Below are positions 1 through 8,396 of a stretch of 64,000 nucleotides of DNA, piece after piece. This stretch comes from WJMT01 sp964456985 (lineage in GTDB: Bacteria; Acidobacteriota; Aminicenantia; Aminicenantales; Aminicenantaceae), in NCBI GenBank assembly GCA_964456985.1, contig CAYWDH010000009.1, positions 1-64,000 of the forward strand, written 5' to 3'. The notes beneath the pieces were generated by a model. That model searched no databases. It was given only the letters and a program-made list of their open reading frames with translations, and was not told where the DNA came from. Position 1 is the first letter of the stretch. Each line of letters opens with the position of its first letter. The translations under genes were made by a program, and so were the position numbers.

Positions 1-80
1 AGCTCAGCTTTGCTGAGTTCCCTCAAACACAGCACTCCGAAGGCTAAATCTTTAAAATCGCTTCAGCCACACCTGATTTT
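1..80. repeat. Family A intergenic repeat, right half (cut by window edge)
   Basis: This matches the right half of the inverted-repeat element at 5410-5610. Both copies have a short hairpin with a TTT loop (here CTCAGC/GCTGAG at 3-17), then the identical 17-mer CCGAAGGCTAAATCTTT (37-53), then a CCACACCTGA end (67-76). The left half lies before the window. Bases 81-190 hold nothing I recognise. Confidence 0.7.
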
Positions 81-190
81 CTTAAAGAGTACGCTTTCTC
101 TGTAAGATAAATAACATCATGCCTCATCCGGACTTTCAGGCAGGCAGGGTGGTTCTGAAGTCATCCGGAGGCGAGCGGGCCTAACGAGAT

Positions 191-244
191 TTAACATAAA
201 ATTAACAGAACATTTATTCGTTGTTAACAAAATTCCCGCATAAT
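191..244 (+). promoter_or_regulatory. Putative Pho box array and -10 of the porin-pst promoter
   Basis: TTAACA occurs at 191-196, 202-207 and 224-229, with a degenerate TTTATT at 213-218, giving four units on an exact 11-bp period. A -10-like CATAAT follows at 239-244, nine bases after the last unit, and there is no TTGACA -35. Direct TT(A/T)ACA-type repeats at 11-bp spacing, standing in for a -35, are the known architecture of PhoB/PhoP boxes. The genes downstream (porin, pstSCAB, phoU) are the classic phosphate-starvation regulon. Function is inferred; no phoB/phoR is in the window. Confidence 0.7.
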
Positions 245-284
245 CCCCATAGCTTTTTTAAAGCAATTTTAAATGGAGGTTTTA

Positions 285-1307
285 ATGAAAAAACTCAGTT
301 TATTGGCGTGTGTTGTGCTCGTGTTGGGTCTTCTTTCCGGTTTTTCCTATGCCCAAGGAAGCTTTAAAGGGCTCATGTTCGGTGACTTTTATTATGTGGC
401 ATCTCATAACAATGAAGACTACGAAGGAAGAAACGGATTTTGGTTCCGAAGGATTTACTTTACCTATGACAACCAGCTCACAGAAAAGATCAAGATGAGG
501 TTCAGATTGGAAATGAATAGCCCTGGAGCTTTCGATACAAAGAGTACATTGGATGCAAAAGTCAAAGATGCCTGGCTGGATGGAGATATAGGCGGCGGAC
601 AGCATCTGGTTTTTGGTATTGTCAGCACTCCGACTTTCGGAAGCAATGTGGAAGATGTATGGGGATACAGGCATTTGCGGAAGACTCCTCTGGACCTAAT
701 GAAATTTGCGCCTTCCAGGGATTTTGGTATCGGAGCTAAGGGAAATCTGGATAAAAGCGGGGCAGTATCCTACAGCCTTCTCTTTGCAAATGGATCCTCC
801 AACAAGTCAGAAACAAACAAAGGGAAAAGATTTTACGGCTCGCTCGCTTTTAAACCTGTCGAAGGACTGATCCTGGAGGCCTACGGCGATTATGAGACCA
901 CGACAGACAAAAAGAATTACTATGTCTATCAAGGATTTGCTTCGTACCAGGGGAACTGGGGACGGATCGGGCTTCTTTATGCCAACCGCCACTATGATTA
1001 TGAGGATACGAAAAAGGACTGGACCATATTTTCCGGGTTTGCTGTTATTTCAGCATCGAAAAAGCTGGATTTTATTGCCCGCTATGACAAGATGCTGGGT
1101 GAACCCATAGACTCATCCGTTGATTATATCCCCTTTTCCACTGAAGCACCGTCCAACCTCATTATCGGAGGCATCAGCTATGAGATAGCCAAGAGCATCT
1201 GGATTATTCCCAATGTCAATTATGTGTTCTACGACGATCCGGACGAAGGTGAGACTCCAGGAGATGATGCGTATATCAACCTAACCTTCTTCTGGAAATT
1301 TAAATAA
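285..1307 (+). CDS. Putative outer-membrane porin (phosphate-regulon associated)
   Basis: The predicted protein has an N-terminal signal peptide (MKK, a hydrophobic core, and a cut near SYAQG) and then alternating short amphipathic segments rich in aromatic residues and Gly. It ends FFWKFK, typical of a beta-barrel with a C-terminal aromatic signal. About 340 residues fits a 14-18-strand porin. The start is ATG 285, because GGAGGT lies at 275-280; the in-frame ATG at 273 overlaps that site. It precedes pstS by 37 bases and sits directly after the Pho-box-like array, so it may be the outer-membrane route for phosphate, like OprO/OprP. The substrate is inferred only from context. Confidence 0.65.
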   Translation: MKKLSLLACVVLVLGLLSGFSYAQGSFKGLMFGDFYYVASHNNEDYEGRNGFWFRRIYFTYDNQLTEKIKMRFRLEMNSPGAFDTKSTLDAKVKDAWLDGDIGGGQHLVFGIVSTPTFGSNVEDVWGYRHLRKTPLDLMKFAPSRDFGIGAKGNLDKSGAVSYSLLFANGSSNKSETNKGKRFYGSLAFKPVEGLILEAYGDYETTTDKKNYYVYQGFASYQGNWGRIGLLYANRHYDYEDTKKDWTIFSGFAVISASKKLDFIARYDKMLGEPIDSSVDYIPFSTEAPSNLIIGGISYEIAKSIWIIPNVNYVFYDDPDEGETPGDDAYINLTFFWKFK

Positions 1308-1344
1308 CAGGATGGAATAAATTAAAATAAAAGGAGATTTTTAA

Positions 1345-2172
1345 ATGTTTAAAAGTAAGATTGCAATGACAGTTCTGGCAGCTGTGTTGAGTGTGGGATT
1401 GATGGTCAGTGTCCCCACATTTGCTGCTAAAAGTCTGACGATCAAGGGATCGACAACGGTTCTTCCCATTTCGCAGTCCTGTGCCGAAGCCTTCATGAAT
1501 ATGCATTCAGACGTGAACATTTCTGTACAAGGCGGAGGTTCGGGAGTAGGGATCGCATCTCTGATCGATGGTACCTGTGATATTGCGGATGCATCGCGGC
1601 CTATCAAAGATAAAGAAGTGGCAAAGGCCAAAGAAAACAATATCGAGGCTTATGAAAATGTAGTGGCTTTGGATGGTATCGCCGTGATCGTTCATCCTTC
1701 CAATCCGGTCGACGGCCTTTCCATTGAGCAGATTAAAAAAATCTATACAGGTGAAATTTCAAATTGGAATGAAGTGGGCGGAAAAAAGATGAAGATCACT
1801 GTGATATCCCGCGATAGCTCAAGCGGCACTTTTGAAACATTCAATGAATTGGCTTTGGAAAAGGAAAAAGTGAGACCCGATGCTCTTCTGCAGGCTTCTA
1901 ACCAGGCAGTCGCGCAGGCAGTCTCCAGAACACCAGGTGCTATCGGCTACGTGGGTCTTGGATATCTGTCTTCTTCTGTCAAGGGAGTTTCTGTTGATGG
2001 AGTGGAGCCAAACAAGGAAAACGTTGTTAATGGATCTTATGAACTTGCCAGAAAGCTGTTTATGTATACTGATGGGGCTCCTGCAGGAGTCGTGAAAGCA
2101 TTCATTGATTTTGTTCTGAGTGAAAAGGGACAGGAACTAGTAGAAAAAGCTGGATATGTACCACTTATATAA
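1345..2172 (+). CDS. pstS: Phosphate ABC transporter substrate-binding protein PstS
   Basis: This is the periplasmic phosphate-binding protein that feeds PstC/PstA. A signal peptide (about residues 1-28, ending TFAA) is followed by the phosphate-binding GSTTVLP segment at about 35-41. The second binding segment SRDSSSGTF lies at about 155-163, and TPGAIGYVG near the C-terminal half is typical of the PBP-like family. At 275 residues it is of normal length for the short PstS class. AAGGAG at 1331-1336 supports ATG 1345. It is second in a porin-pstS-pstC-pstA-pstB-phoU gene string, probably controlled by phosphate through the array at 191-244. Confidence 0.95.
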   Translation: MFKSKIAMTVLAAVLSVGLMVSVPTFAAKSLTIKGSTTVLPISQSCAEAFMNMHSDVNISVQGGGSGVGIASLIDGTCDIADASRPIKDKEVAKAKENNIEAYENVVALDGIAVIVHPSNPVDGLSIEQIKKIYTGEISNWNEVGGKKMKITVISRDSSSGTFETFNELALEKEKVRPDALLQASNQAVAQAVSRTPGAIGYVGLGYLSSSVKGVSVDGVEPNKENVVNGSYELARKLFMYTDGAPAGVVKAFIDFVLSEKGQELVEKAGYVPLI

Positions 2173-2212
2173 ATTATGATATATCCATCTACGGCAAAGA
2201 CCAGAAGATGAA

Positions 2213-3097
2213 ATGCACCGGATAAGAGAAAGGATCTATAAAGGTCTCTTCACTCTTCTGGCCTTTGCCTCCCTTATTTTTCTTATCGGAATCACCATAA
2301 CCCTGTTTGTTGAGGGACTTCCGGTCTTTAAGGAAGTGGGTTTATTCGACTTTATTTTCGGGAAGAGCTGGTATCCCACTTATGAACCGCCCGATTTCGG
2401 TATTTTGCCCCTGATTCTGGGATCTCTTTGGGTGACAGCCGGAGCTGTGTTGTTCTGTGTTCCCATAGGAGTGGGCAGTGCACTTTTTATAAACGAGCTG
2501 GCAGGAAAAAGACTGAAGGCAGTGCTCAAACCCGTTATCGAGATCTTGGCCGGGATTCCGTCCATAGTTTATGGTTTTTTTGGAATGGTGGTGATCGCGC
2601 CCTTTATCCAAAGGCTTTTAAATCTTCCGGTAGGTCTGACCGCTTTTACAGGAAGTCTTATGCTCGGTATCATGGCGACCCCCACGGTGTGCAGTATATC
2701 CGAAGATGCTCTCAGTTTTGTTCCCAGGAGTTTCCGGGAGGCTTCTCTGGCAGTGGGAGCTAACAGATGGCAGACCTTGACCAGAGTAGTATTCCCAGCT
2801 TCTGCCTCAGGGATCTCAACGTCCATCATACTTGGAATGAGCCGGGCTGTTGGAGAAACCATGACTGTTTTAATGGTCACAGGAGGAGCCGCAGTGATCC
2901 CCCATACCTTATTTCAGCCCGTAAGGCCTATGACGTCAACCATTGCAGCTGAAATGGGGGAAGCGGTCATGGGGAGCACACATTACCACTCCCTTTTTGC
3001 CATAGGGCTCGTTTTGTTTGTTTTTACCCTTATTTTTAATGTGATCGCAGAACTCATAAGCAGAAGATTCAGAAAAAAATTGGGATTGGGAAGATGA
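2213..3097 (+). CDS. pstC: Phosphate ABC transporter permease PstC
   Basis: One of the two inner-membrane permeases of the high-affinity phosphate transporter. The 294-residue protein has about six hydrophobic segments. The binding-protein-dependent transport signature spans SFREASLAVGANRWQ, the EAA loop that contacts PstB, followed by SRAVGETMTVLMVTGG. The stop codon overlaps the pstA start (ATGA), which implies translational coupling. The ribosome binding site is weak (AGAAGA), so coupling to pstS translation may matter. Confidence 0.95.
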   Translation: MHRIRERIYKGLFTLLAFASLIFLIGITITLFVEGLPVFKEVGLFDFIFGKSWYPTYEPPDFGILPLILGSLWVTAGAVLFCVPIGVGSALFINELAGKRLKAVLKPVIEILAGIPSIVYGFFGMVVIAPFIQRLLNLPVGLTAFTGSLMLGIMATPTVCSISEDALSFVPRSFREASLAVGANRWQTLTRVVFPASASGISTSIILGMSRAVGETMTVLMVTGGAAVIPHTLFQPVRPMTSTIAAEMGEAVMGSTHYHSLFAIGLVLFVFTLIFNVIAELISRRFRKKLGLGR

Positions 3098-3945
3098 AAA
3101 AACAGCTCAGTCAGAATATGGGATTCGGGCTTTTGTTTCTCTGTATAAGCACGGCTGTTTTTTTTCTGGGTTCTATTATTTACTTTATCACGATTAGAGG
3201 CTTTAAGATAATATCCTGGGATTTTATTACCCAAGTGCCGCGTGAGGCTATGACAGCCGGAGGAGTGGCCCCTGCCATAGTGGGAACTTTTTATCTGACA
3301 GTGGGGGCCATTCTTTTTTCTCTTCCACTGGGAGTGGCATGTGCGGTCTATTTAACAGAGTACTCCCCCAAGAGTTTTGTCATTAATATTATTCGAATGA
3401 GTATCAACAATCTGGCTGGAGTGCCGTCTGTTGTTTTCGGGCTATTCGGATTGTCCATATTTGTCAAACTTTTCGGGTTTGGCGTCTCAATCCTGGCCGG
3501 ATGCCTGACTTTAGGTATTCTAGTGCTACCTCAAATCATTTCGGCCTCACAGGAGGCTTTGTTGGCTGTGCCTCAGTCTTATAGGGAAGCCTCATTAGCT
3601 CTGGGCGCGACTCACTGGCAGACCATAAGAAGCACGGTCCTTCCTGCCGCTCTTCCGGGGATACTGACTGGCGTAATTTTGAGCATAGGGCGTGTGGCTG
3701 GGGAGACAGCTCCCATACTTTTTACAGCGGCAACTTTTTATACCAGAGGATTTCCACATTCCATATTTTCTGAGGTCATGGCTTTGCCCTATCATATTTA
3801 CGCTCTCATGACAGAGGGAACGCATCCTCAGGAGCAGACTCAGATTGCGTACGGATGCGCATTGATACTCTTGGCATTAGTGCTTGCGATATCAGCAGCG
3901 GCGATTATAATACGACAAAGACATAGGAAAGCATATGAGCAATAA
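3094..3945 (+). CDS. pstA: Phosphate ABC transporter permease PstA
   Basis: This is the partner permease of PstC. The 283-residue protein has about six hydrophobic segments and its own EAA loop, SYREASLALGATHWQT, followed by SIGRVAGETAPILFTA, which is diagnostic of PstA. It overlaps pstC by four bases and pstB by eleven, showing a tightly coupled operon. PstA normally pairs with PstC around the phosphate channel, with PstB bound on the cytoplasmic face. Confidence 0.95.
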   Translation: MKKQLSQNMGFGLLFLCISTAVFFLGSIIYFITIRGFKIISWDFITQVPREAMTAGGVAPAIVGTFYLTVGAILFSLPLGVACAVYLTEYSPKSFVINIIRMSINNLAGVPSVVFGLFGLSIFVKLFGFGVSILAGCLTLGILVLPQIISASQEALLAVPQSYREASLALGATHWQTIRSTVLPAALPGILTGVILSIGRVAGETAPILFTAATFYTRGFPHSIFSEVMALPYHIYALMTEGTHPQEQTQIAYGCALILLALVLAISAAAIIIRQRHRKAYEQ

Positions 3946-4696
3946 GGTCAAAATCAAGGTTGAGAACATAAATTTTTTCTATGGAAAATCCTGTGCTTTA
4001 AAAAATATTAGCATGGATATATATGAGAACCTGGTCACAGCTATTATCGGTCCTTCAGGTTGCGGAAAGTCCACCTTCATTCGTTTATTCAACCGAATGA
4101 ATGACCTGATTCCACGAGTCCGGTTTGAGGGGAAAGTCTGTTTGGATGGTGAAGACATTTACAGGCCGAAAGCGGACATAGTGGATATTAGAAGACGAGT
4201 GGGCATGGTTTTCCAAAAACCAAATCCCTTTCCCAAAAGTATTTTTGATAATATAAGCTACGGACTCAAGGTCAATGGGATGAAAAGAAAAAGCGCCATT
4301 GAAGAAAGAGTGGTCAAATCCCTTAAAGATGCGGCAATCTGGAATGAAGTTAAGGATAGACTTCATGAAAATGCCCTGAGTCTTTCCGGGGGACAGCAGC
4401 AGAGGCTCTGTATCGCCAGGTGCCTGGCTGTAGAGCCGGAAGTCATCCTTTTTGATGAGCCTGCCGCAAGCCTGGACCCCATTTCAACAAAAAAAATTGA
4501 AGAGCTCATAGAAGAGCTCAGAAAAGATTACACCATTGTGATCGTTACCCACAACATGCAGCAGGCTGCCAGGATTTCTCAATACACGGTTTTTCTTTAT
4601 CTGGGAAAGCTTATTGAATATGAGCCGACCAATGAGTTGTTCACCGTACCTAAAAACAAGATGACCGAGGATTATTTGACAGGAAAGTTCGGATAG
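3935..4696 (+). CDS. pstB: Phosphate ABC transporter ATP-binding protein PstB
   Basis: This is the ATPase that powers phosphate import. It has Walker A GPSGCGKS (39-46), the Q-loop in VGMVFQKPNPFP, the ABC signature LSGGQQQR, Walker B VILFDEPAASLDP, and the switch His in VTHNMQQA. QKPNPFPKS is characteristic of PstB. The 253-residue length is normal. The start sits inside the end of pstA, with AGGA a few bases upstream. Confidence 0.97.
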   Translation: MSNKVKIKVENINFFYGKSCALKNISMDIYENLVTAIIGPSGCGKSTFIRLFNRMNDLIPRVRFEGKVCLDGEDIYRPKADIVDIRRRVGMVFQKPNPFPKSIFDNISYGLKVNGMKRKSAIEERVVKSLKDAAIWNEVKDRLHENALSLSGGQQQRLCIARCLAVEPEVILFDEPAASLDPISTKKIEELIEELRKDYTIVIVTHNMQQAARISQYTVFLYLGKLIEYEPTNELFTVPKNKMTEDYLTGKFG

Positions 4697-4739
4697 AACT
4701 TTTTTATATATTTTATAGAAGTGATGACAGGAGGAGACA

Positions 4740-5396
4740 ATGCTTGAAACAGAACTGGTCTCATTAAAAAAGCGGATTATTGAATATGCGGCTTTGGTGG
4801 AACAGATGATAAAGGACAGCATTCAGGGATTGATGGAAAAAAATGAAGCCAAGTTTAAAGAAGTCATAGAAAAGCTGGAACCCAGAGCCAATGAAGAGGA
4901 GCTAGATATTGAAGAGCAGGGCACAGTTGTCATGGCAAAATTTCAACCAGCGGCTAAGGACCTTCGTATCATTCTGATGATATTAAAGATGAACAATGAC
5001 TTGGAGAGAATGGCCGACCATGCGGTCAATATTGCCGAAAGAGGCCTTTTTCTCATAAAAAATCCCATGGTGAAACCTCTTATAGATATTCCGAAGATGG
5101 CTGATATCACCATGCAAATGCTTAAAGACAGTATAGATTCTTTTATTAAAGAAGATTCGGATTTAGCAAAAAAAGTATGCGAGCGAGATAATACGATAGA
5201 CAATCTAAATGATCAGATATTGAGGGAGCTGATCACCTATATGTTTTCAGATCCTTCGACCATAGAGCGGTCCATTAAGCTTATTCAGATCTCCAATAAT
5301 TTTGAACGCATAGCCGACTTGGCTACAAATATATGTGAAGATGTGATCTATATTGTAGAAGGAAGGGTTATAAAGCATCATAAAGATACAGAGTGA
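4740..5396 (+). CDS. phoU: Phosphate-signalling complex protein PhoU
   Basis: PhoU links Pst transporter activity to the PhoR/PhoB two-component system and restrains uptake. The 218-residue helical protein shows the two tandem PhoU domains, each with the metal-binding E-R-x-A-D-x-x-x-N signature: LERMADHAVNIAE in the first and FERIADLATNICED in the second. GGAGGAGA just upstream of ATG 4740 is a strong ribosome binding site. It closes the pst operon. PhoR and PhoB are not nearby. Confidence 0.95.
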   Translation: MLETELVSLKKRIIEYAALVEQMIKDSIQGLMEKNEAKFKEVIEKLEPRANEEELDIEEQGTVVMAKFQPAAKDLRIILMILKMNNDLERMADHAVNIAERGLFLIKNPMVKPLIDIPKMADITMQMLKDSIDSFIKEDSDLAKKVCERDNTIDNLNDQILRELITYMFSDPSTIERSIKLIQISNNFERIADLATNICEDVIYIVEGRVIKHHKDTE

Positions 5397-5409
5397 ACCT
5401 GTGATTTGC

Positions 5410-5610
5410 TGATATAAAATTCAGGTGTGGCTGTCGCTTGCAAAAGATTTTTAACGCCATTCTTCTTCGTTTTTCTCAGCGCTTGCGTAACTCCCCCCGT
5501 CCGTGGGTCAGACATACTCAGCGTCCGGCTTTGCCGGATCCCCTCGAAAAGCCTCATCCGAAGGCTAAATCTTTTATGGTGCTTCATCCACACCTGAATT
5601 TCTATATTGA
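5410..5610. repeat. Family A inverted-repeat element (MITE-like)
   Basis: The ends are inverted copies: ATTCAGGTGTGG at 5419-5430 and CCACACCTGAAT at 5588-5599. The similarity extends outward (TGATATAAA and TTCTATATTGA) and inward (the reverse complement of AAAAGATTTTT near 5441 matches AAATCTTTT near 5567). An internal hairpin TCCGGC-TTT-GCCGGA lies at 5524-5538. There is no ORF inside. The right half recurs at 1-80 and related ends occur at 34840-34996, so this is a dispersed non-coding element. The glycerate kinase promoter begins at its right end. Confidence 0.75.
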
Positions 5611-5637
5611 CACGTTCGGCATCCGGAATAATAATAA
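5607..5637 (+). promoter_or_regulatory. Sigma-70-type promoter for the glycerate kinase gene
   Basis: TTGACA at 5607-5612 is followed after 16-17 bases by TAATAATAA (5629-5637). The -35 box abuts the right end of the family A repeat, so the repeat may have contributed to the promoter. Confidence 0.5.
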
Positions 5638-5667
5638 AGTCGAAATATCCGGGAGTTGAAAGCTAAG

Positions 5668-6999
5668 ATGGACCTGTTAAAAAGCGCAGAGCAGATATAC
5701 TCGGCTGCATTGAGTGCAGTATCTCCTGATGAACTTGTGCGGGGTAAGGTTGCTGTTAAAAGGGAGCGGCTTATTATTTCCGGCCGAAGGTTCGATCTGT
5801 CAAAGTTCAGAGACATTTACATAGTCTCGTTCGGAAAATCAGCTCCTGCAATGGCCGAGACAGTACTTGAGATTTTGAGAGGAAGAGTCAAATCGGGTGT
5901 TTTCTTAAGCCAGGAATGCAGAGAAAAGAGCCTTCCTCCTCTGGTCTGCATGCAAGCTTCCCATCCTTTACCTGATTTAAACAGCATCCGGGCGGCAAAA
6001 GAGATCCTGTCCCTGGCAAAAAAAATAAAAAAAGATGATCTTTTAATCGCCTTGATTTCAGGAGGAGGTTCTTCACAAATATGTCTCCCCCCAAAAGATG
6101 TAAGTCTAGAAGAGAAAAGGAAAACTATAAAAGGCCTGCTTTTGGCAGGAGCCAACATCAGGGAGCTCAATGCGGTACGAAAACATATTTCCCTTATAAA
6201 AGGAGGCCGGCTGGCAGAAGCCGCCTTTCCTGCTTCAGTCATAAGCATCTTGATATCTGATGTCATTGAAAATGAGCTGGAGACCATTGCTTCAGGGCCC
6301 ACTTACTGGGATTCTTCGACATACGAAACAGCCAGGGATATCTTAAATAAATACGGCCTATGGGAGACTTCTCCTGACTCTGTACGAAAAATAGTAAAAA
6401 GAGGAATTCTGGGGCTTGAGGATGAGAGCGTTAAAAAAGGCGACCCTGTTCTTAGGAGAACATATAATTTTGTCATTGGTGATAATAAAACAGCCTTGAC
6501 AGCAGCGGCAGAGAGGGCTTCGTTGATGGGATTTGAGGTTTTGCTTTTATCTTCATTTGAGGATGGGGAGGCAAGAGAAAGAGCAAAAGATTATGTGGCT
6601 TCATTGTTGAGAGTTAAAGAAAAAGCCCGCATGCTTTCCAGGCCCATATGCCTGCTTTCCGGAGGGGAATTCACGGTTACAGTGAGAGGCAGTGGAAAAG
6701 GAGGCCGAAATCAGGAGTTTGTTCTTGCTTTTCTTAGAGAAGCTGCCAGGCTTGGAATAAAAGAAGGGGATTGGATCATCTTGAGCCTGGGAACCGATGG
6801 GATTGATGGCCCTACAGATGCAGCGGGAGCCTGGGCAACTAATGACACTCTAAACAGAGCGGAGGAGCTCTGTTTGGAACCCGACCGCTTTCTCGCCAAT
6901 AATGACTCTTATCATTTTTTTAAGAAAACAGGAGGATTACTCATGACCGGGCCCACCGGGACCAATGTGATGGATATCAGAATACTGATTGTGAAATAA
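5668..6999 (+). CDS. Glycerate 2-kinase (MOFRL/DUF4147 family)
   Basis: It should phosphorylate D-glycerate to 2-phosphoglycerate, feeding lower glycolysis. About 443 residues. The N-terminal DUF4147 domain shows VSFGKSAPAMAE, LISGGGSSQICLPP and a conserved RELNAVRKHIS segment; the C-terminal MOFRL domain shows GKGGRNQEFVLAF and GTDGIDGPTDAAGA. I chose ATG 5668. A TTG twelve bases upstream is in frame but directly abuts the GGGAG site at 5651-5655. It is preceded by its own promoter and followed by an 85-100-base gap, so it is probably monocistronic. Confidence 0.9.
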   Translation: MDLLKSAEQIYSAALSAVSPDELVRGKVAVKRERLIISGRRFDLSKFRDIYIVSFGKSAPAMAETVLEILRGRVKSGVFLSQECREKSLPPLVCMQASHPLPDLNSIRAAKEILSLAKKIKKDDLLIALISGGGSSQICLPPKDVSLEEKRKTIKGLLLAGANIRELNAVRKHISLIKGGRLAEAAFPASVISILISDVIENELETIASGPTYWDSSTYETARDILNKYGLWETSPDSVRKIVKRGILGLEDESVKKGDPVLRRTYNFVIGDNKTALTAAAERASLMGFEVLLLSSFEDGEARERAKDYVASLLRVKEKARMLSRPICLLSGGEFTVTVRGSGKGGRNQEFVLAFLREAARLGIKEGDWIILSLGTDGIDGPTDAAGAWATNDTLNRAEELCLEPDRFLANNDSYHFFKKTGGLLMTGPTGTNVMDIRILIVK

Positions 7000-7099
7000 C
7001 CTGGGATAATTTTGTCTTGTATATTCTCATGAAATTTATTATGTTAAAATAACCATAAGCCTGGAAGATTCAGGATGGATTTGATTGTTGAGGAGAGAC

Positions 7100-7561
7100 A
7101 TGGCAGGAGATTGGAAAGTCGAATTAGCAAATTTTTTTGAAGAGTTAAGAATCCTGAAAGAAAGCAAACACGAAGCATTAGAAGATTTTAACCAATTTTG
7201 TGAATTTGTTGTGGAGACCGCCTTTGAGACTTTGGAAGATGAGCTTATTCAGTACGGCATCAAATCAAAGATCATAAAGGTTGCAGGTAAATCCATTGCC
7301 TTTCAGATAAATTTCTCCAGATCAAGAATAAGCCATTTCAAATATACCATATATTTTCCCAAAGGATCTCTGAATCTCAAATTAAAGCTGAAGTTGAGAG
7401 GAAGGAAAACAAAAAACAGCGATGCGGATGAGAAAGAAATAGATTTCAAAATAGAAACAGGTCCGAACCGTATTTTGGATTTGGAGAAAGAGGATATCAT
7501 TCAAGACGTTATTGAGAAATACAAGAATTTCGTTTACGAGTCTGAAGCTGTCCGGGAATAA
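7100..7561 (+). CDS. Conserved-looking protein of unknown function
   Basis: I do not recognise this 153-residue protein. It is hydrophilic, with no signal peptide or membrane segment. The N-terminal half is acidic and helical, with an EDFNQFCEFVVETAFETLEDEL stretch. The middle is beta-rich and basic (KSIAFQINFSRSRISHFKYTI, then LKLKLKLRGRK), and the C-terminus is acidic. AGGAGAG at 7091-7097 fixes ATG 7100; a TTG at 7085 is in frame but lies before that site. It stands alone between the glycerate kinase gene and pgeF. Confidence 0.6.
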   Translation: MAGDWKVELANFFEELRILKESKHEALEDFNQFCEFVVETAFETLEDELIQYGIKSKIIKVAGKSIAFQINFSRSRISHFKYTIYFPKGSLNLKLKLKLRGRKTKNSDADEKEIDFKIETGPNRILDLEKEDIIQDVIEKYKNFVYESEAVRE

Positions 7562-7655
7562 ACCTCAGTTGTTTTAAGCAAAATATAAGCAAAGTGCAGC
7601 CGAGAGGAGCGCTGGCTGCAGCGGGATTTTGCAAGGGCCTGCCTGAATAGAAAAG

Positions 7656-8363
7656 ATGATGATTTTAAACAAATCTGAAAAGGTAATCCAGGTCCCACTG
7701 CTAAAGAAATGGCAGTTTCTTGTCCATGGATTCGGCACAAGATATTTCACAAAAGAATCTCTTGACAATATTTCAGTTTATAAAAAATTTAAAAAAATTT
7801 ATCTTGATCAAAAGCATTCGGATATCATCCATTGCATTGATAGGAGGTTTTGTGAGGGACTCAAAGGGGATAGCATGATCACAGACATCCCCGATACTCT
7901 TCTTGTCATTAAGACCGCCGATTGTCTTCCTGTTTTGCTGGCAGACATAGATAATAAAGTAATAGGGGCTGTTCATTGCGGGTGGAGGGGATCGGGATTG
8001 AAAATTTTACAAAAGGCTTTCTTAGCGATGAAAGAAAAGTACTCCACCCAGCCTTCTTCGTTAATGGCAGTTATGGGGCCGTGCATTTGCGGAAAATGCT
8101 ATGAAGTAGGGGAAGACGTATATAATTTTTTCAAAGAGATGAATATCCCTCTGGATGTTTTCAAGAGTCATCCTGATAGTGAAAAAAAATATTTTCTTGA
8201 TTTAAGGAAGACGAACCAGTTACAATTGCAAGAAATTGGTTTAGAAAAAGATAAGATACTGAATGTCGGGAATTGTACTTATAGCGACAAAATGTTTCTT
8301 TCGTATAGACGAGATGGAAAAAACAATGCCAGGATGCTGAGCTTTATTGGCCTATCATTCTGA
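7656..8363 (+). CDS. pgeF: Peptidoglycan editing factor / laccase-domain purine nucleosidase PgeF (YfiH)
   Basis: This family (Cu-oxidase_4) includes YfiH/PgeF and zinc-dependent purine nucleoside phosphorylase/adenosine deaminase enzymes. Diagnostic motifs are TADCLPVLL, AVHCGWRGS (zinc His and Cys) and GPCICGKCYEVG, with DLRKTNQLQLQEIG and SYRRDGKNNARMLSFIGL at the C-terminus. The 235-residue length is usual. No ribosome binding site is evident before the paired ATG codons at 7656/7659. purC follows 33 bases later, so a purine-related or cell-wall role are both possible. Confidence 0.9.
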   Translation: MMILNKSEKVIQVPLLKKWQFLVHGFGTRYFTKESLDNISVYKKFKKIYLDQKHSDIIHCIDRRFCEGLKGDSMITDIPDTLLVIKTADCLPVLLADIDNKVIGAVHCGWRGSGLKILQKAFLAMKEKYSTQPSSLMAVMGPCICGKCYEVGEDVYNFFKEMNIPLDVFKSHPDSEKKYFLDLRKTNQLQLQEIGLEKDKILNVGNCTYSDKMFLSYRRDGKNNARMLSFIGLSF

Positions 8364-8396
8364 TTGCTTTGAAAAAAATGATGTCATGAGGTTGAA

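Noticed and set aside
5817..6302. 161-codon open frame on the minus strand
   Set aside because: It is antisense to the glycerate kinase gene with no supporting signals.
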